A DNA stretch of 64,000 nucleotides, taken from positions 5,229 through 69,228 of the forward strand of contig JBGCEZ010000045.1 of NCBI GenBank assembly GCA_045106735.1, given 5' to 3'. The notes under the pieces were generated by a model. That model was not told the origin of the DNA. It saw only the letters and a program-made list of their open reading frames with translations, and ran no database searches. Within the stretch, counting starts at the first letter, position 1. Each line of letters starts with the position of its first letter. Origin of the DNA: JBGCEZ01 sp045106735 (lineage in GTDB: Bacteria; Planctomycetota; Phycisphaerae; Phycisphaerales; SM1A02). The position numbers were made by a program, and so were the translations under genes. Positions 1-7,688 of this stretch are shown in pieces.

Positions 1-756
1 GCGATTGAGCGGCACGCCGACGACCTGGCCTTGGTCATGCTCGGCGGCGTGAACTTCTTCACCGGCCAGGTGCTGGAGATGCCGCGGATCACCGAAGCCG
101 CCCACCGGGCCGGCGCGATGTGCGGCTGGGACCTGGCCCACGGCGCCGGGAACGTGCCGCTGCAGCTGCACGACTGGGATGCCGACTTCGCCTGCTGGTG
201 TTCGTACAAGTACCTCAACGGCGGGCCGGGAGCGGTGAGTGCGTGCTTCGTGCACGAACGCCACGCCCGCAACATTGACCTGCCGCGCTTCGCCGGCTGG
301 TGGGGCAACGATCCCGAGTCACGCTTCCTGATGCACCTGCAGCCGGAGTTCGTGGCCAAGCCCGATGCCGATGGCTGGCAACTCAGCAATCCGCCGGTCC
401 TTGGCCTGACCGCGCTGCTCGCCAGCCTCGAACAGTTCGACGCCGCCGGCATGCCGGCCCTGCGCGAGCGCAGCCTCCAGTTGACCGCATACCTGCGCGA
501 CCAACTCACCAGTGCATCAAGCCGCAGTGCCACGCCCTGGTTCGAAGTCATCACGCCCGACGATCCGGACCGCCACGGCGCGCAACTCTCGATCCGCGTG
601 ACCGACCGACCACGCGAACGCTTCGACGCGCTGCAAGCCGCCGGCGTCATGGCCGACTTCCGCGAACCGGACGTGATCCGCGCGGCCCCCGCCCCGCTCT
701 ACAACTCGTACGAAGATTGCTGGCGATTTGCCGACGCGATGGCTTCGGTCGGCTGA
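1..756 (+). CDS. kynU: Kynureninase, C-terminal part (5' end outside window)
   Basis: PLP-dependent hydrolase that cleaves kynurenine or 3-hydroxykynurenine to anthranilate or 3-hydroxyanthranilate plus alanine. The frame is open from base 1, so the start lies outside the window; about 251 residues of a protein normally near 410 remain. The fragment shows the family core: DLAHGAGN, then SYKYLNGGPG, whose lysine (codon 208-210) is the expected PLP Schiff-base residue, followed by the small C-terminal domain. It leads the plus-strand kynurenine genes; the 6-bp gap to the convergent small gene on its right leaves no room for a terminator. Identity is very likely. The missing N-terminus cannot be judged. 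Confidence 0.93.
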   Translation, partial: AIERHADDLALVMLGGVNFFTGQVLEMPRITEAAHRAGAMCGWDLAHGAGNVPLQLHDWDADFACWCSYKYLNGGPGAVSACFVHERHARNIDLPRFAGWWGNDPESRFLMHLQPEFVAKPDADGWQLSNPPVLGLTALLASLEQFDAAGMPALRERSLQLTAYLRDQLTSASSRSATPWFEVITPDDPDRHGAQLSIRVTDRPRERFDALQAAGVMADFREPDVIRAAPAPLYNSYEDCWRFADAMASVG

Positions 757-762
757 GCGAAC

Positions 763-1287
763 TCAGTCGTCGGCCGGCCGCGGGGCGACCCGCCACGCCC
801 CATCCGCCCCCGGCACCGCACGGAACTGCACCGCGTCGCCCGCCGGCCCGGTGACCACGACGGTCCGGGCCGACGCCGTCCGCGCCGGCCGGACGTTCAC
901 GCAGATCGACTCCATCGCCGCGACCCGGGCCAAGTCGGCCGACAACCGGCGACGGTCGCCCGGGTTCCGGATATCGGCGGCGAACCCGAGCAGTCGCCCG
1001 AAGCAGCCGTCGGCGTGGGCGGCCCGCAGGCCCCCAGCCAAGGCCGCCGGCGTCACCGCGGGCGGCTCGGGGACGATGATGTCCACGCTCACCGGCGCGG
1101 CCGCGATCGAAGCATCCGCGGCCCCAGGCCCCATCGCGCCATCCGTCCCGGGCGTCCCCGGCCAGGGGCCGGTCAGCAGCGGCAGCCCGATCAACCCGGC
1201 CACGCACGCAGCCATGGACCGCATGGACCGCATTGGCCGGCCACGCCGGTGGTGACCCGGGCGATTGAACTGTCCGGTCGCGAACAT
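763..1287 (-). CDS. Hypothetical secreted or membrane-anchored protein
   Basis: Not recognised. About 174 residues. A hydrophobic stretch near residues 25-42 (MAACVAGLIGLPLLTG), preceded by arginines, looks like a signal peptide or anchor. The rest is Ala/Pro-rich and ends in a compact domain with VDIIVPEPPAV and ICVNVRP, which could be a small beta-rich extracytoplasmic domain. The start at 1287 was chosen because GAGGGG lies about 8 bases upstream; internal ATGs at 1233, 1224 and 1215 would also keep the hydrophobic segment. It converges on kynU, six bases away. The gene is supported by the secretion-like N-terminus and by filling the gap; no function is assigned. Confidence 0.5.
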   Translation of the reverse strand: MFATGQFNRPGHHRRGRPMRSMRSMAACVAGLIGLPLLTGPWPGTPGTDGAMGPGAADASIAAAPVSVDIIVPEPPAVTPAALAGGLRAAHADGCFGRLLGFAADIRNPGDRRRLSADLARVAAMESICVNVRPARTASARTVVVTGPAGDAVQFRAVPGADGAWRVAPRPADD

Positions 1288-1611
1288 GGGCGAATCCCCT
1301 CGGCCGGCCCGGAATGCGGGACCACGGCAAGAACAGATCTCCGATCCCCGCGGCGGCGATGCGCCCCCCGATGCCACGACGGCCGCCAGCAATCTGTTCC
1401 GCGGACACCTTGGGCCGGCGGAGCAGACCCTGCGGATCGTGCGGCTTGGGCCGCATATCCTGACAGCCCACGGCCACTCGGCGGCCGGAAGCCCATCGAT
1501 GGACGGGCCCATCCGCTGTCCGGCCGCGGCCATTTGGCCGTCTCATTGGCCTTCGCTTGGCCTCGCCACCTGGCGATGCCCGCCTGCCTTCACTTCGGAT
1601 CCGTGCCTCCC
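1288..1611. other. Intergenic region between divergent small gene and kmo
   Basis: About 320 bases separate the leftward small gene from kmo, so both promoters should lie here. No convincing -35/-10 pair, palindrome or hairpin was found. Open frames crossing it are extensions of neighbouring frames with atypical composition and were not accepted as genes. Confidence 0.4.
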
Positions 1612-3048
1612 ATGAACGACTCGGCGACCGCTGCCCCCGCCTCCCCGGCCGATCCCACCGCCTCGGGCCGCACCGCGCTGATTGCGGGCGCGGGCTTGGC
1701 CGGCAGCTTGCTGGCCGTCCTGCTCGGCCGGCGGGGATGGACCGTCGACCTGTACGAACGTCGCCCGGACCCACGGGCCCGCGGTTTCATCGGCGGCCGG
1801 TCGATCAACCTCGCACTGTCCACGCGCGGCATCACCGCGCTGGAGCGGGCCGGCCTGGCCGAGCGCGTCTTGGCCGAGGCGATTCCGATGCGCGGGCGGA
1901 TCATGCACGCCACCGACGGCGAGTTGACCTTCCAGCCCTACAGCCGCGGCGCGAAGCGGGCGATCAACTCCGTCAGCCGTTCGCAGCTCAACATCATGCT
2001 GCTCGAAGCGGCGAGCGAACTGCCGAACGTGCGCATGCACTTTGGCCACACGGTCAAGGACGTCGACCTCGACTCGGGGCAGGTCACGTTTGCGGTCAAG
2101 CCGCCGGCTGATGGCGCGGCATCGGCGTCGGCATCGGCATCGGAGCCAACCACCGTCACGGCACATGCCGATCTCGTGGTCGCGGCGGACGGTGCGTTTT
2201 CGGCCATCCGCGCACGCATGCAGCGGACCAGCGGCTTCGATTACAGCCAGAGCTACCTGGAGCACGGCTACAAGGAACTCACGATTCCGCCGACGTCGGA
2301 CGGAGCGTTTGCCCTGGATGAGCATGCCCTGCACATCTGGCCGCACGGCGGGTCGATGATGATCGCCCTGCCGAACAACGATCGCAGTTTCACCTGCACC
2401 CTGTTCTGGCCGCTCGAAGGCCCGCACTCTTTCGGGTCGTTGCCCGACGCGGCGGCCAGCGACGAAACGATCATGGCCTTCTTCCGCCAGTACTACGGCG
2501 ATTCAGTCCCGCTGATGCCGACGTTGCTGGAGGACTACCGGGAGAATCCGACCAGCCGATTGGTCACCGTTCGCTGCGCGCCTTGGCACTGGGGCGACCA
2601 CGTGGCCCTCGTGGGCGACGCGGCCCACGCCATCGTGCCCTTCTACGGCCAGGGCATGAACGCGGCCTTCGAAGACTGCCGAATCCTGGACGAGATGCTG
2701 GAGGCGGCCGGCGACGATCCCGCCGCGGTCTTGCCGGCCTACACCCGGGCCCGCAAGCCGGCCGGCGACGCCATCGCCGACCTCGCCCTCGACAACTTCA
2801 TCACGATGCGCGACCGCGTGACCAGCCCATGGTTCCTGGCCCGCAAGCGGCTCGAGAAGTTCCTGAACGGCGTGATGCCCGGCACCTTCGAGCCGCTGTA
2901 CGACATGGTCAGCTTCTCGAACGTGCCGTACCACGAAGCGCGACAGAAGGCCCGCCGCCAGGATCGCGCGCTGCTCGCGGGGGCGATCGGAATCGTGGCC
3001 GCGGGTGTGGCCGTCGCCGCGGTGGGCCTGACGGTCGCACTGACCTGA
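1612..3048 (+). CDS. kmo: Kynurenine 3-monooxygenase
   Basis: FAD-dependent aromatic hydroxylase that converts kynurenine to 3-hydroxykynurenine with NADPH and O2. 478 residues, the usual size. The Rossmann motif GAGLAG sits at residues 26-31, and the second FAD motif GDAAHAIVPFYGQGMN near residue 333 is diagnostic of the family. RSINLALSTRG and NSVSRSQLN match the substrate-domain region. Around residues 170-180 an Ala-Ser run encoded by hexamer repeats interrupts the fold. The C-terminus (about 452-477) is a hydrophobic helix, AIGIVAAGVAVAAVGL, preceded by arginines, which suggests membrane tethering as in mitochondrial KMO. ATG 1612 fits the N-terminus of the fold, although no clear ribosome site precedes it. 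It separates kynU from tryptophan dioxygenase in the same orientation. Confidence 0.95.
   Translation: MNDSATAAPASPADPTASGRTALIAGAGLAGSLLAVLLGRRGWTVDLYERRPDPRARGFIGGRSINLALSTRGITALERAGLAERVLAEAIPMRGRIMHATDGELTFQPYSRGAKRAINSVSRSQLNIMLLEAASELPNVRMHFGHTVKDVDLDSGQVTFAVKPPADGAASASASASEPTTVTAHADLVVAADGAFSAIRARMQRTSGFDYSQSYLEHGYKELTIPPTSDGAFALDEHALHIWPHGGSMMIALPNNDRSFTCTLFWPLEGPHSFGSLPDAAASDETIMAFFRQYYGDSVPLMPTLLEDYRENPTSRLVTVRCAPWHWGDHVALVGDAAHAIVPFYGQGMNAAFEDCRILDEMLEAAGDDPAAVLPAYTRARKPAGDAIADLALDNFITMRDRVTSPWFLARKRLEKFLNGVMPGTFEPLYDMVSFSNVPYHEARQKARRQDRALLAGAIGIVAAGVAVAAVGLTVALT
2119..2142. repeat. Hexanucleotide repeat within kmo
   Basis: Four hexamers of GCATCG/GCGTCG encode alternating Ala-Ser between the two halves of the FAD protein. 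The repeat is in frame, so copy changes would alter linker length only. Confidence 0.7.
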
Positions 3049-3112
3049 GCCCTCGGTTCGCGGCGAGACGGCGAGGCGGCAACACGCTGACACGCCGCAT
3101 GCCGCACGCGGC

Positions 3113-4366
3113 CTACGGGGATGCGCGCCGAAAAACCAACGTTCGCGGCCGCATCTCGTCCATCACGTTGCTGTCGGGACGCACTTCCATTTCCGCTTCG
3201 TCGATGCGCACCACCCGCGAAAGCTCCGCGGTGTCCGGATCGATCTCCAGCAAGTCGCGCTGCGTTTCACGGCTGTCGAAGGTGACGCCGTTCATGCTGA
3301 TGGACCGGTCGCTGTCGGGGTCGATCAAGACCGAGCGCGTTTTGGACGTGCTCGAGATGTTTCGGCTCTCCCGCTCCCAGGTCCCCGTATCGGTGAACGA
3401 GAATTTCAGCCGGCCCCGGCCCTCGTCTTCCCAGCCGATCTCGGCCCGGCCGCGCGACGAAAACGTGCCGTCGGCCCGGTAGGTCACCGATTCCTCCAGG
3501 ACCATCCGCATGGTCGACGGCAGCCGGCTTCCGGGCTTGGGCTGCAGCATGGTCGTTGGCAATTCCCACGTGCCCACCACGTACTGGTCGACCTTCCGGG
3601 CCATGCGAACGCTGTTGACGGAGGCGGCGACGATCACGCCCACCACCAAGACCACCGTCGCCCACGCCGCGAAACGCAGCATGCTGCGGGGCCCGGTCAT
3701 GTCCCAGTCGACCTGACGCAGGCACGCGGCGCCGAGCAGCGTGCCGATCAGGAACCCGGGGATGATCAGAGCGATGCCGAGGCCGACGCCGACCAGCACG
3801 AGCACCACGCCGAGGATCAGGAAGCCCCAGTCGCGGAGCGTCCACCACTCGAGTCGGGACCGCCGGCGCGCCGGGCGCGGAGACCCCGCGGCGGCCGACC
3901 GAGCAAAGGCCGCCCGTTCGGAGGCGGTCCAGGGCTCCGACGGTGAGCCATCAGCTTGGGGCGGCGGGGGTGGGAGATCGCCGGGCGCGGCGGATGGCCG
4001 GGCGGATGGCGGGATGGGCGGGGCTGAAACCGGCGGGGTCGGTGGCGATGGTGGCGCCGGCGGCGCGGAGTACGGCGGCGCCGGCGGACTCGGCGACCCG
4101 GAAGAGACTGGCGACGCGGGCGCCTCGGGCGTCGATGGGAACGACGGCGGAGCAGGATCCGGCAGCGACGTGGCCGGCGGCTGAATCGCGGGCGACGCGG
4201 CATCGAGGAACCGATTCGCGGTCGCCGTTGCTCCGGTCGACTCGGTCAGGATCCGTTCGTCCTCGGCCACATGGCCCATCTCGATCAGGGAGCGCAGTTC
4301 ATCGCCGCCGAACGGCCCCATCGGGCCATCGGCCCGCAGGACCCAGAATCGTTCGTCACCTTCCAT
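3113..4366 (-). CDS. GYF_2-type membrane protein with C-terminal beta domain
   Basis: 417 residues. The N-terminus (FWVLRADGPMGPFGGDEL, about residues 6-60) matches the GYF_2/DUF4339 pattern, a small domain usually at the N-terminus of bacterial membrane proteins. A Pro-rich linker (about 65-150) follows. Then come two membrane helices near residues 178-215 (GFLILGVVLVLVGVGLGIAL and a second with LIPGFLIGTLLGAACL), a third near 230-255 (FAAWATVVLVVGVIVAASV), and a C-terminal domain containing YVVGTWELP and GTFSSRGRAEIGW that reads like a lipocalin-type barrel. Start ATG 4366 has a strong GAGGGAGA site upstream. The domain order suggests a membrane sensor or scaffold; the actual role is unknown. 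It converges on kmo. Confidence 0.75.
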   Translation of the reverse strand: MEGDERFWVLRADGPMGPFGGDELRSLIEMGHVAEDERILTESTGATATANRFLDAASPAIQPPATSLPDPAPPSFPSTPEAPASPVSSGSPSPPAPPYSAPPAPPSPPTPPVSAPPIPPSARPSAAPGDLPPPPPQADGSPSEPWTASERAAFARSAAAGSPRPARRRSRLEWWTLRDWGFLILGVVLVLVGVGLGIALIIPGFLIGTLLGAACLRQVDWDMTGPRSMLRFAAWATVVLVVGVIVAASVNSVRMARKVDQYVVGTWELPTTMLQPKPGSRLPSTMRMVLEESVTYRADGTFSSRGRAEIGWEDEGRGRLKFSFTDTGTWERESRNISSTSKTRSVLIDPDSDRSISMNGVTFDSRETQRDLLEIDPDTAELSRVVRIDEAEMEVRPDSNVMDEMRPRTLVFRRASP

Positions 4367-4825
4367 CGTCCGTCTCCCTCGAAACGCTCACCCCCCTGGT
4401 GTTCCCTGTGACCCGACGGTCGGATTCGCTCTGGCTCGGCTCGATCCGGTTTCGTTCGGACAACGATCGCCCCGCCCCGAACGGGCAAACCCGTTCCGAC
4501 CACGGAACCAGATCCCCATCCGGGACTTCCCCCGAAAAACAGCGGCGGGATCGGGCGATGACCCAATCCCGCCGCAAGACTCCCGGAAAGGGGCCCGTCG
4601 AGGCGGGGATCGGTCGTGGAGGGCACCAGGCCGGCCCCGGCGAGCCGCGACTGTGTCGCACACCCACCGGCGTCTGCTGGTGCTGACCGGTCCCCGCTGC
4701 CCCCCTTGGCGCATTCCATCCGCAAACCCGCACCCGAGGTTCAGAAATTTTTCGTCGGGCGGATGGCCAGGCCATCGCCCAAGCCCGTCCGCGGCCTCCG
4801 GGCCCCTGGTACCCTCCCCAGCGCC
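4367..4825. other. Intergenic region before tryptophan dioxygenase
   Basis: About 460 bases between the leftward GYF_2 gene and the rightward dioxygenase. It contains the nested inverted repeat at 4519-4587, annotated separately, and a further G/C-rich stretch with no clear promoter motif. No coding frame here was convincing. Confidence 0.5.
4519..4587. promoter_or_regulatory. Nested inverted repeat, candidate structured leader or operator
   Basis: An inner stem pairs GCGGCGGGAT (4542-4551) with ATCCCGCCGC (4566-4575). It continues after one mismatch as GGG/CCC around the six-base loop CGATGA. An outer stem pairs TCCGGGA (4519-4525) with TCCCGGA (4581-4587). On the minus strand the inner stem is followed by a run of five T, so it would read as an intrinsic terminator or attenuator for leftward transcription into the GYF_2 gene. 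On the plus strand it would sit in a leader about 240 bases before the dioxygenase start. The pairing is directly visible; the role is inferred. Confidence 0.5.
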
Positions 4826-5611
4826 ATGCCAGTCACCTACGAGTCGTACCTGTGCCTGCCCGAGCTGCTCGACCTCCAGCAGCCCAAGAGTGATCCGGTG
4901 GAGCACGATGAACCGCTGTTCATCGTCATCCATCAGACCTATGAGCTGTGGTTCAAGCTCATGCTGCATGAATTCGAGAAGGTCGGGCGGAACTTCCGCG
5001 CCGGCGAGCTCTGGGAAGCGGTCCACACGCTGAAGCGCTGCCGGACGATCATGAAGACGCTCGTCAACCAGATCGACATCCTCGAGACGATGACGCCGAT
5101 GAGCTTCACCAGCTTTCGCGATCGACTCGACACGTCCAGCGGTTTCCAGTCGACCCAGTTCCGCGAGCTCGAGTTCATGCTCGGCTACAAGCGGCCCAAT
5201 GTCATGAAGCTGGCCGGCATCAACAGCGGCGTCGGCTGGGAACGGGCGATCCGCCGACTCGAAGAACCGAGCCTGATCGACCACTTCCACCGGTACCTGG
5301 CCGACGCCGGCGCGGACATCCCGGCCGAGGTCCTGGACCGGGACGTCAGCCAGCCGCACGTGAGCAACCCGAAGGTCCAGGACGAGCTCGTGCGGCTCTA
5401 CCGCGAACGTCCCGACATGGGCATCCTGCTCGAACTCATGACCGACTTCGACGAAGGCCTGCAGGAGTGGCGCTACCGCCACGTGAAGATGGTCGAGCGG
5501 ACCATCGGCGACAAGCAGGGCACCGGCGGCTCGCCCGGCGTGGAGTTCCTCCGGCAGAGCCTGTTCAAGCCGACGTTCCCCGATCTGTGGGCGATCCGCT
5601 CGCGGCTCTGA
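4826..5611 (+). CDS. kynA: Tryptophan 2,3-dioxygenase
   Basis: Heme enzyme that opens the indole ring of L-tryptophan to N-formylkynurenine, the first step of the pathway. 261 residues, typical for bacterial forms. Family motifs are all present: IHQTYELWFKL with the distal-pocket histidine near residue 36, SSGFQSTQFRELEFMLG with the substrate-carboxylate arginine, WRYRHVKMVERTIG with the proximal heme histidine near residue 219, and the GTGGSPGVEFL and FPDLW ends. ATG 4826 places MPVTYESYLCLPELL at the family N-terminus; an in-frame ATG further upstream would add Pro/Arg-rich sequence with no counterpart. It is followed at 53 bases by the zinc-ribbon protein and then kynB, a likely operon. 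Confidence 0.96.
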   Translation: MPVTYESYLCLPELLDLQQPKSDPVEHDEPLFIVIHQTYELWFKLMLHEFEKVGRNFRAGELWEAVHTLKRCRTIMKTLVNQIDILETMTPMSFTSFRDRLDTSSGFQSTQFRELEFMLGYKRPNVMKLAGINSGVGWERAIRRLEEPSLIDHFHRYLADAGADIPAEVLDRDVSQPHVSNPKVQDELVRLYRERPDMGILLELMTDFDEGLQEWRYRHVKMVERTIGDKQGTGGSPGVEFLRQSLFKPTFPDLWAIRSRL

Positions 5612-5664
5612 ATCCCACCCGCTCGCGAGTTGCCCGACGCCCGTCCGCACCGGACCATGCATCC

Positions 5665-6495
5665 ATGACCCAGCGATCCGCCCCCGACGACCCGCCGGCC
5701 ACATCGGCTGACTCCCCCACGCCCGACGGGTCCGCCACCGGCAGCGTCACGACCGATGTCCGTCCCCGCGACCCCGCCCGGGCGCTCGGCGATCCCTTCT
5801 GCAACGCCTGCGGGTACGCCCTCAGCGGCTGCACCGACTCGGCCCGCTGCCCGGAGTGCGGCCGGCCGCTCGTTGAAGTGCTCATGCGCCCGGAGCTGCA
5901 GTTCGTCGGCGGACGGCGCCGGCGGACGCGGGCTCGCGTCTTGGGCATGCCGGCGATCGACATCGCGTTCGGCCCGTCGGGCAACGAACGGGTGGGCCGG
6001 GCCCGCGGCTTCATCGCCGTCGGCGACCAGGCCCGCGGCGTGATCGCGATCGGCGGTCGGGCCCACGGCGTCGTGGCCATCGGGGGCATCGCCACCGGCG
6101 GGGTCACGTTCGGCGGCACGAGCATCGGCGTGGTCTCGCTCGGCGGCGCGTCGATGGGCGGCATGGCCCTCGGCGGCATGGCGATGGGCGGCTTGGCCAA
6201 CGGCGGCATGGCCATCGGCGGCATCGCCCAGGGCGGCGCGGCGATCGGCTACCTGGTGCGCGGCGGCGCGGCCGCGGGGGCCAGGAGCTTCGGCGGCGGC
6301 GGCACCGGCGACATCATGAACAACCCGATCTTCGCCACGGCGTTCGGCTGGTTCTTCGGGGGCGGACGCGGCGGCCCGATGGTCGTCCTGATGCCGATCA
6401 TCCTCGTCATGTTGCTCGTGGCCACACTGAGCGGCCTCGGTCTCCTGCGGGCCTGGCTGGCCATGAACACCGAGCCCGGCTGGGACCAGACATGA
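5665..6495 (+). CDS. Zinc-ribbon protein with Gly-rich hexapeptide-like repeats and C-terminal membrane helix
   Basis: 276 residues, not a known kynurenine enzyme. After an acidic N-terminal tail comes a zinc ribbon made of two CxxC knuckles (CNACGYALSGC and CPECGRPLV, near residues 48-72). From about 108 to 215 there is a repeat series of short Gly/hydrophobic units: ARGVIAIGG, AHGVVAIGG, ATGGVTFGG, SIGVVSLGG, then MGGMALGGMAMGG. These predict a stacked beta-roll or solenoid. A hydrophobic helix near 240-262 (VVLMPIILVMLLVATLSGLGLL) ends the protein. Its stop overlaps the kynB start in ATGA, so the two are translationally coupled. Function is unknown; the position suggests a scaffold or membrane tether for the pathway (inference). 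Confidence 0.82.
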   Translation: MTQRSAPDDPPATSADSPTPDGSATGSVTTDVRPRDPARALGDPFCNACGYALSGCTDSARCPECGRPLVEVLMRPELQFVGGRRRRTRARVLGMPAIDIAFGPSGNERVGRARGFIAVGDQARGVIAIGGRAHGVVAIGGIATGGVTFGGTSIGVVSLGGASMGGMALGGMAMGGLANGGMAIGGIAQGGAAIGYLVRGGAAAGARSFGGGGTGDIMNNPIFATAFGWFFGGGRGGPMVVLMPIILVMLLVATLSGLGLLRAWLAMNTEPGWDQT

Positions 6496-7133
6496 GCGGC
6501 GCGGCCGGCCGGATCATCGACATCACGCCCCCGATCACGCCGGATCTGGCCGTCTTCCCCGGCGACACGCCGCCATCGCGCGAGGTGCTGCTGGACATGG
6601 AGCGCGGCGACCACCTGACGCTGTCCACGCTGCGGACGACCGTGCATCTGGGGGCCCACGCCGACGGCGTGAACCACTACGGCGTCGGCGGCCCCGACAT
6701 CGACGCCATGCCACTCGACCACTTCATCGGCCCCTGCGAGGTCGTGCACGTCAGCGCCGAACCCGGCCGGCGGGTGGGCGTGACCGATCTGCCGGAGACC
6801 GCTCGACTGGAGCGCCCGCGGGTGCTGCTGCGGACCGGGTCCTACCCGGATCCAACGACCTGGTCCGAGTCCTTCTGCGGCCTGGAGCCGGAGCTCGTGG
6901 ACCACCTGCACGCCGCCGGCGTGATCACCGTCGGCATCGACACGCCGAGCGTGGACGCCCCCACGGCCAAGACGCTGGTCGCCCACCACCGGTTCCTCGC
7001 CACCGGGATGGCGATCATCGAGGGCCTGGTGCTGACCGACGTGACCCCCGGTGACTACGAACTGATCGCCCTTCCGCTGCGCCTGGTCGGCTTCGACGCC
7101 TCTCCCGTGCGCGCGGTCCTGCGGGAAGGCTGA
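6492..7133 (+). CDS. kynB: Kynurenine formamidase (cyclase family)
   Basis: Zinc-dependent hydrolase that converts N-formylkynurenine to kynurenine and formate. 213 residues, the normal size. The metal-binding signature HLGAHADGVNH lies at residues 52-62, in the HxGxHxDxxxH arrangement of the cyclase family. The N-terminus DITPPITPDLAVFPGD and the later GIDTPSVD are typical of KynB rather than arylformamidase of the alpha/beta-hydrolase type. ATG 6492 overlaps the preceding stop by four bases. This gene, with the dioxygenase and kmo, covers the first three enzymatic conversions of the pathway. Confidence 0.95.
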   Translation: MSGAAGRIIDITPPITPDLAVFPGDTPPSREVLLDMERGDHLTLSTLRTTVHLGAHADGVNHYGVGGPDIDAMPLDHFIGPCEVVHVSAEPGRRVGVTDLPETARLERPRVLLRTGSYPDPTTWSESFCGLEPELVDHLHAAGVITVGIDTPSVDAPTAKTLVAHHRFLATGMAIIEGLVLTDVTPGDYELIALPLRLVGFDASPVRAVLREG

Positions 7134-7139
7134 GGCGTC

Positions 7140-7175
7140 GGCGTGGGCGTGGGCGTGGGCGTGGGCGTGGGCGTG
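7140..7175. repeat. (GGCGTG)6 repeat spanning the start of the macro-domain gene
   Basis: Six perfect GGCGTG hexamers run from just after the kynB stop into the macro-domain gene, with a GGCGTC copy before and a GGCGAA copy after. Each copy brings an in-frame GTG, so the array supplies up to six alternative start codons. Confidence 0.85.
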
Positions 7176-7664
7176 GGCGAAGCCACGGCATCGGTCGCCG
7201 TCGTCCACGGCGATCTGCTCGACCAGGACGTGGACGCGATCGTCAATGCGTGGAATCGCAATGTGATCCCGTGGTGGCTGCTGGCGCCGCAGGGCGTGTC
7301 GCGGGCCATTAAGCGGGCGGCGGGTTATGCCCCGTTTCGCGAGCTGGCGCGAGCCGGCGTGATTCCGCTGGGCGGGGCCGTGCTCACCGGCTCGGGTCGC
7401 CTGCCGCATCGCGGGATCATCCACGTGGCCGGAATCAATCTGGCGTGGCGGGCGACGGACACGTCGGTGAAACGTTCGGTGCACAACGCACTGGCCGTCG
7501 CGCGAGACGCCGGTTTCGCCAGCGTCGCGTTTCCGTTGATCGGATCCGGGACCGGCGGCCAGCGCCGCGACCGGGTCGAGAGGATCATGCGCGAGGCGAT
7601 TGACGCGGCGGCCTTCTCGGGGCGGGTGGTGATCGTACGCCACGCGCCGGGCGCGGATGCCTGA
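7143..7664 (+). CDS. Macro-domain protein (ADP-ribose binding or hydrolysing)
   Basis: 173 residues from the first GTG, and shorter if a later GTG of the repeat is used. Almost the whole protein is a macro domain: VVHGDLLDQDVDAIVNAWN (residues about 20-38), the substrate loop region RAAGYAPF, GGAVLTGSGRLPHRGIIHVAG, and FPLIGSGTGG near 125. Such domains bind ADP-ribose and many deacetylate O-acetyl-ADP-ribose or remove ADP-ribose from targets. It follows kynB by nine bases, so it probably shares the operon. The Gly-Val N-terminus comes entirely from the hexamer repeat and is not part of the fold. The fold is clear; the substrate is unknown. A link to NAD made from the pathway is speculative. 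Confidence 0.87.
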   Translation: MGVGVGVGVGVGEATASVAVVHGDLLDQDVDAIVNAWNRNVIPWWLLAPQGVSRAIKRAAGYAPFRELARAGVIPLGGAVLTGSGRLPHRGIIHVAGINLAWRATDTSVKRSVHNALAVARDAGFASVAFPLIGSGTGGQRRDRVERIMREAIDAAAFSGRVVIVRHAPGADA

Positions 7665-7688
7665 ACCGCCGATGCACCGCCGCGGACA

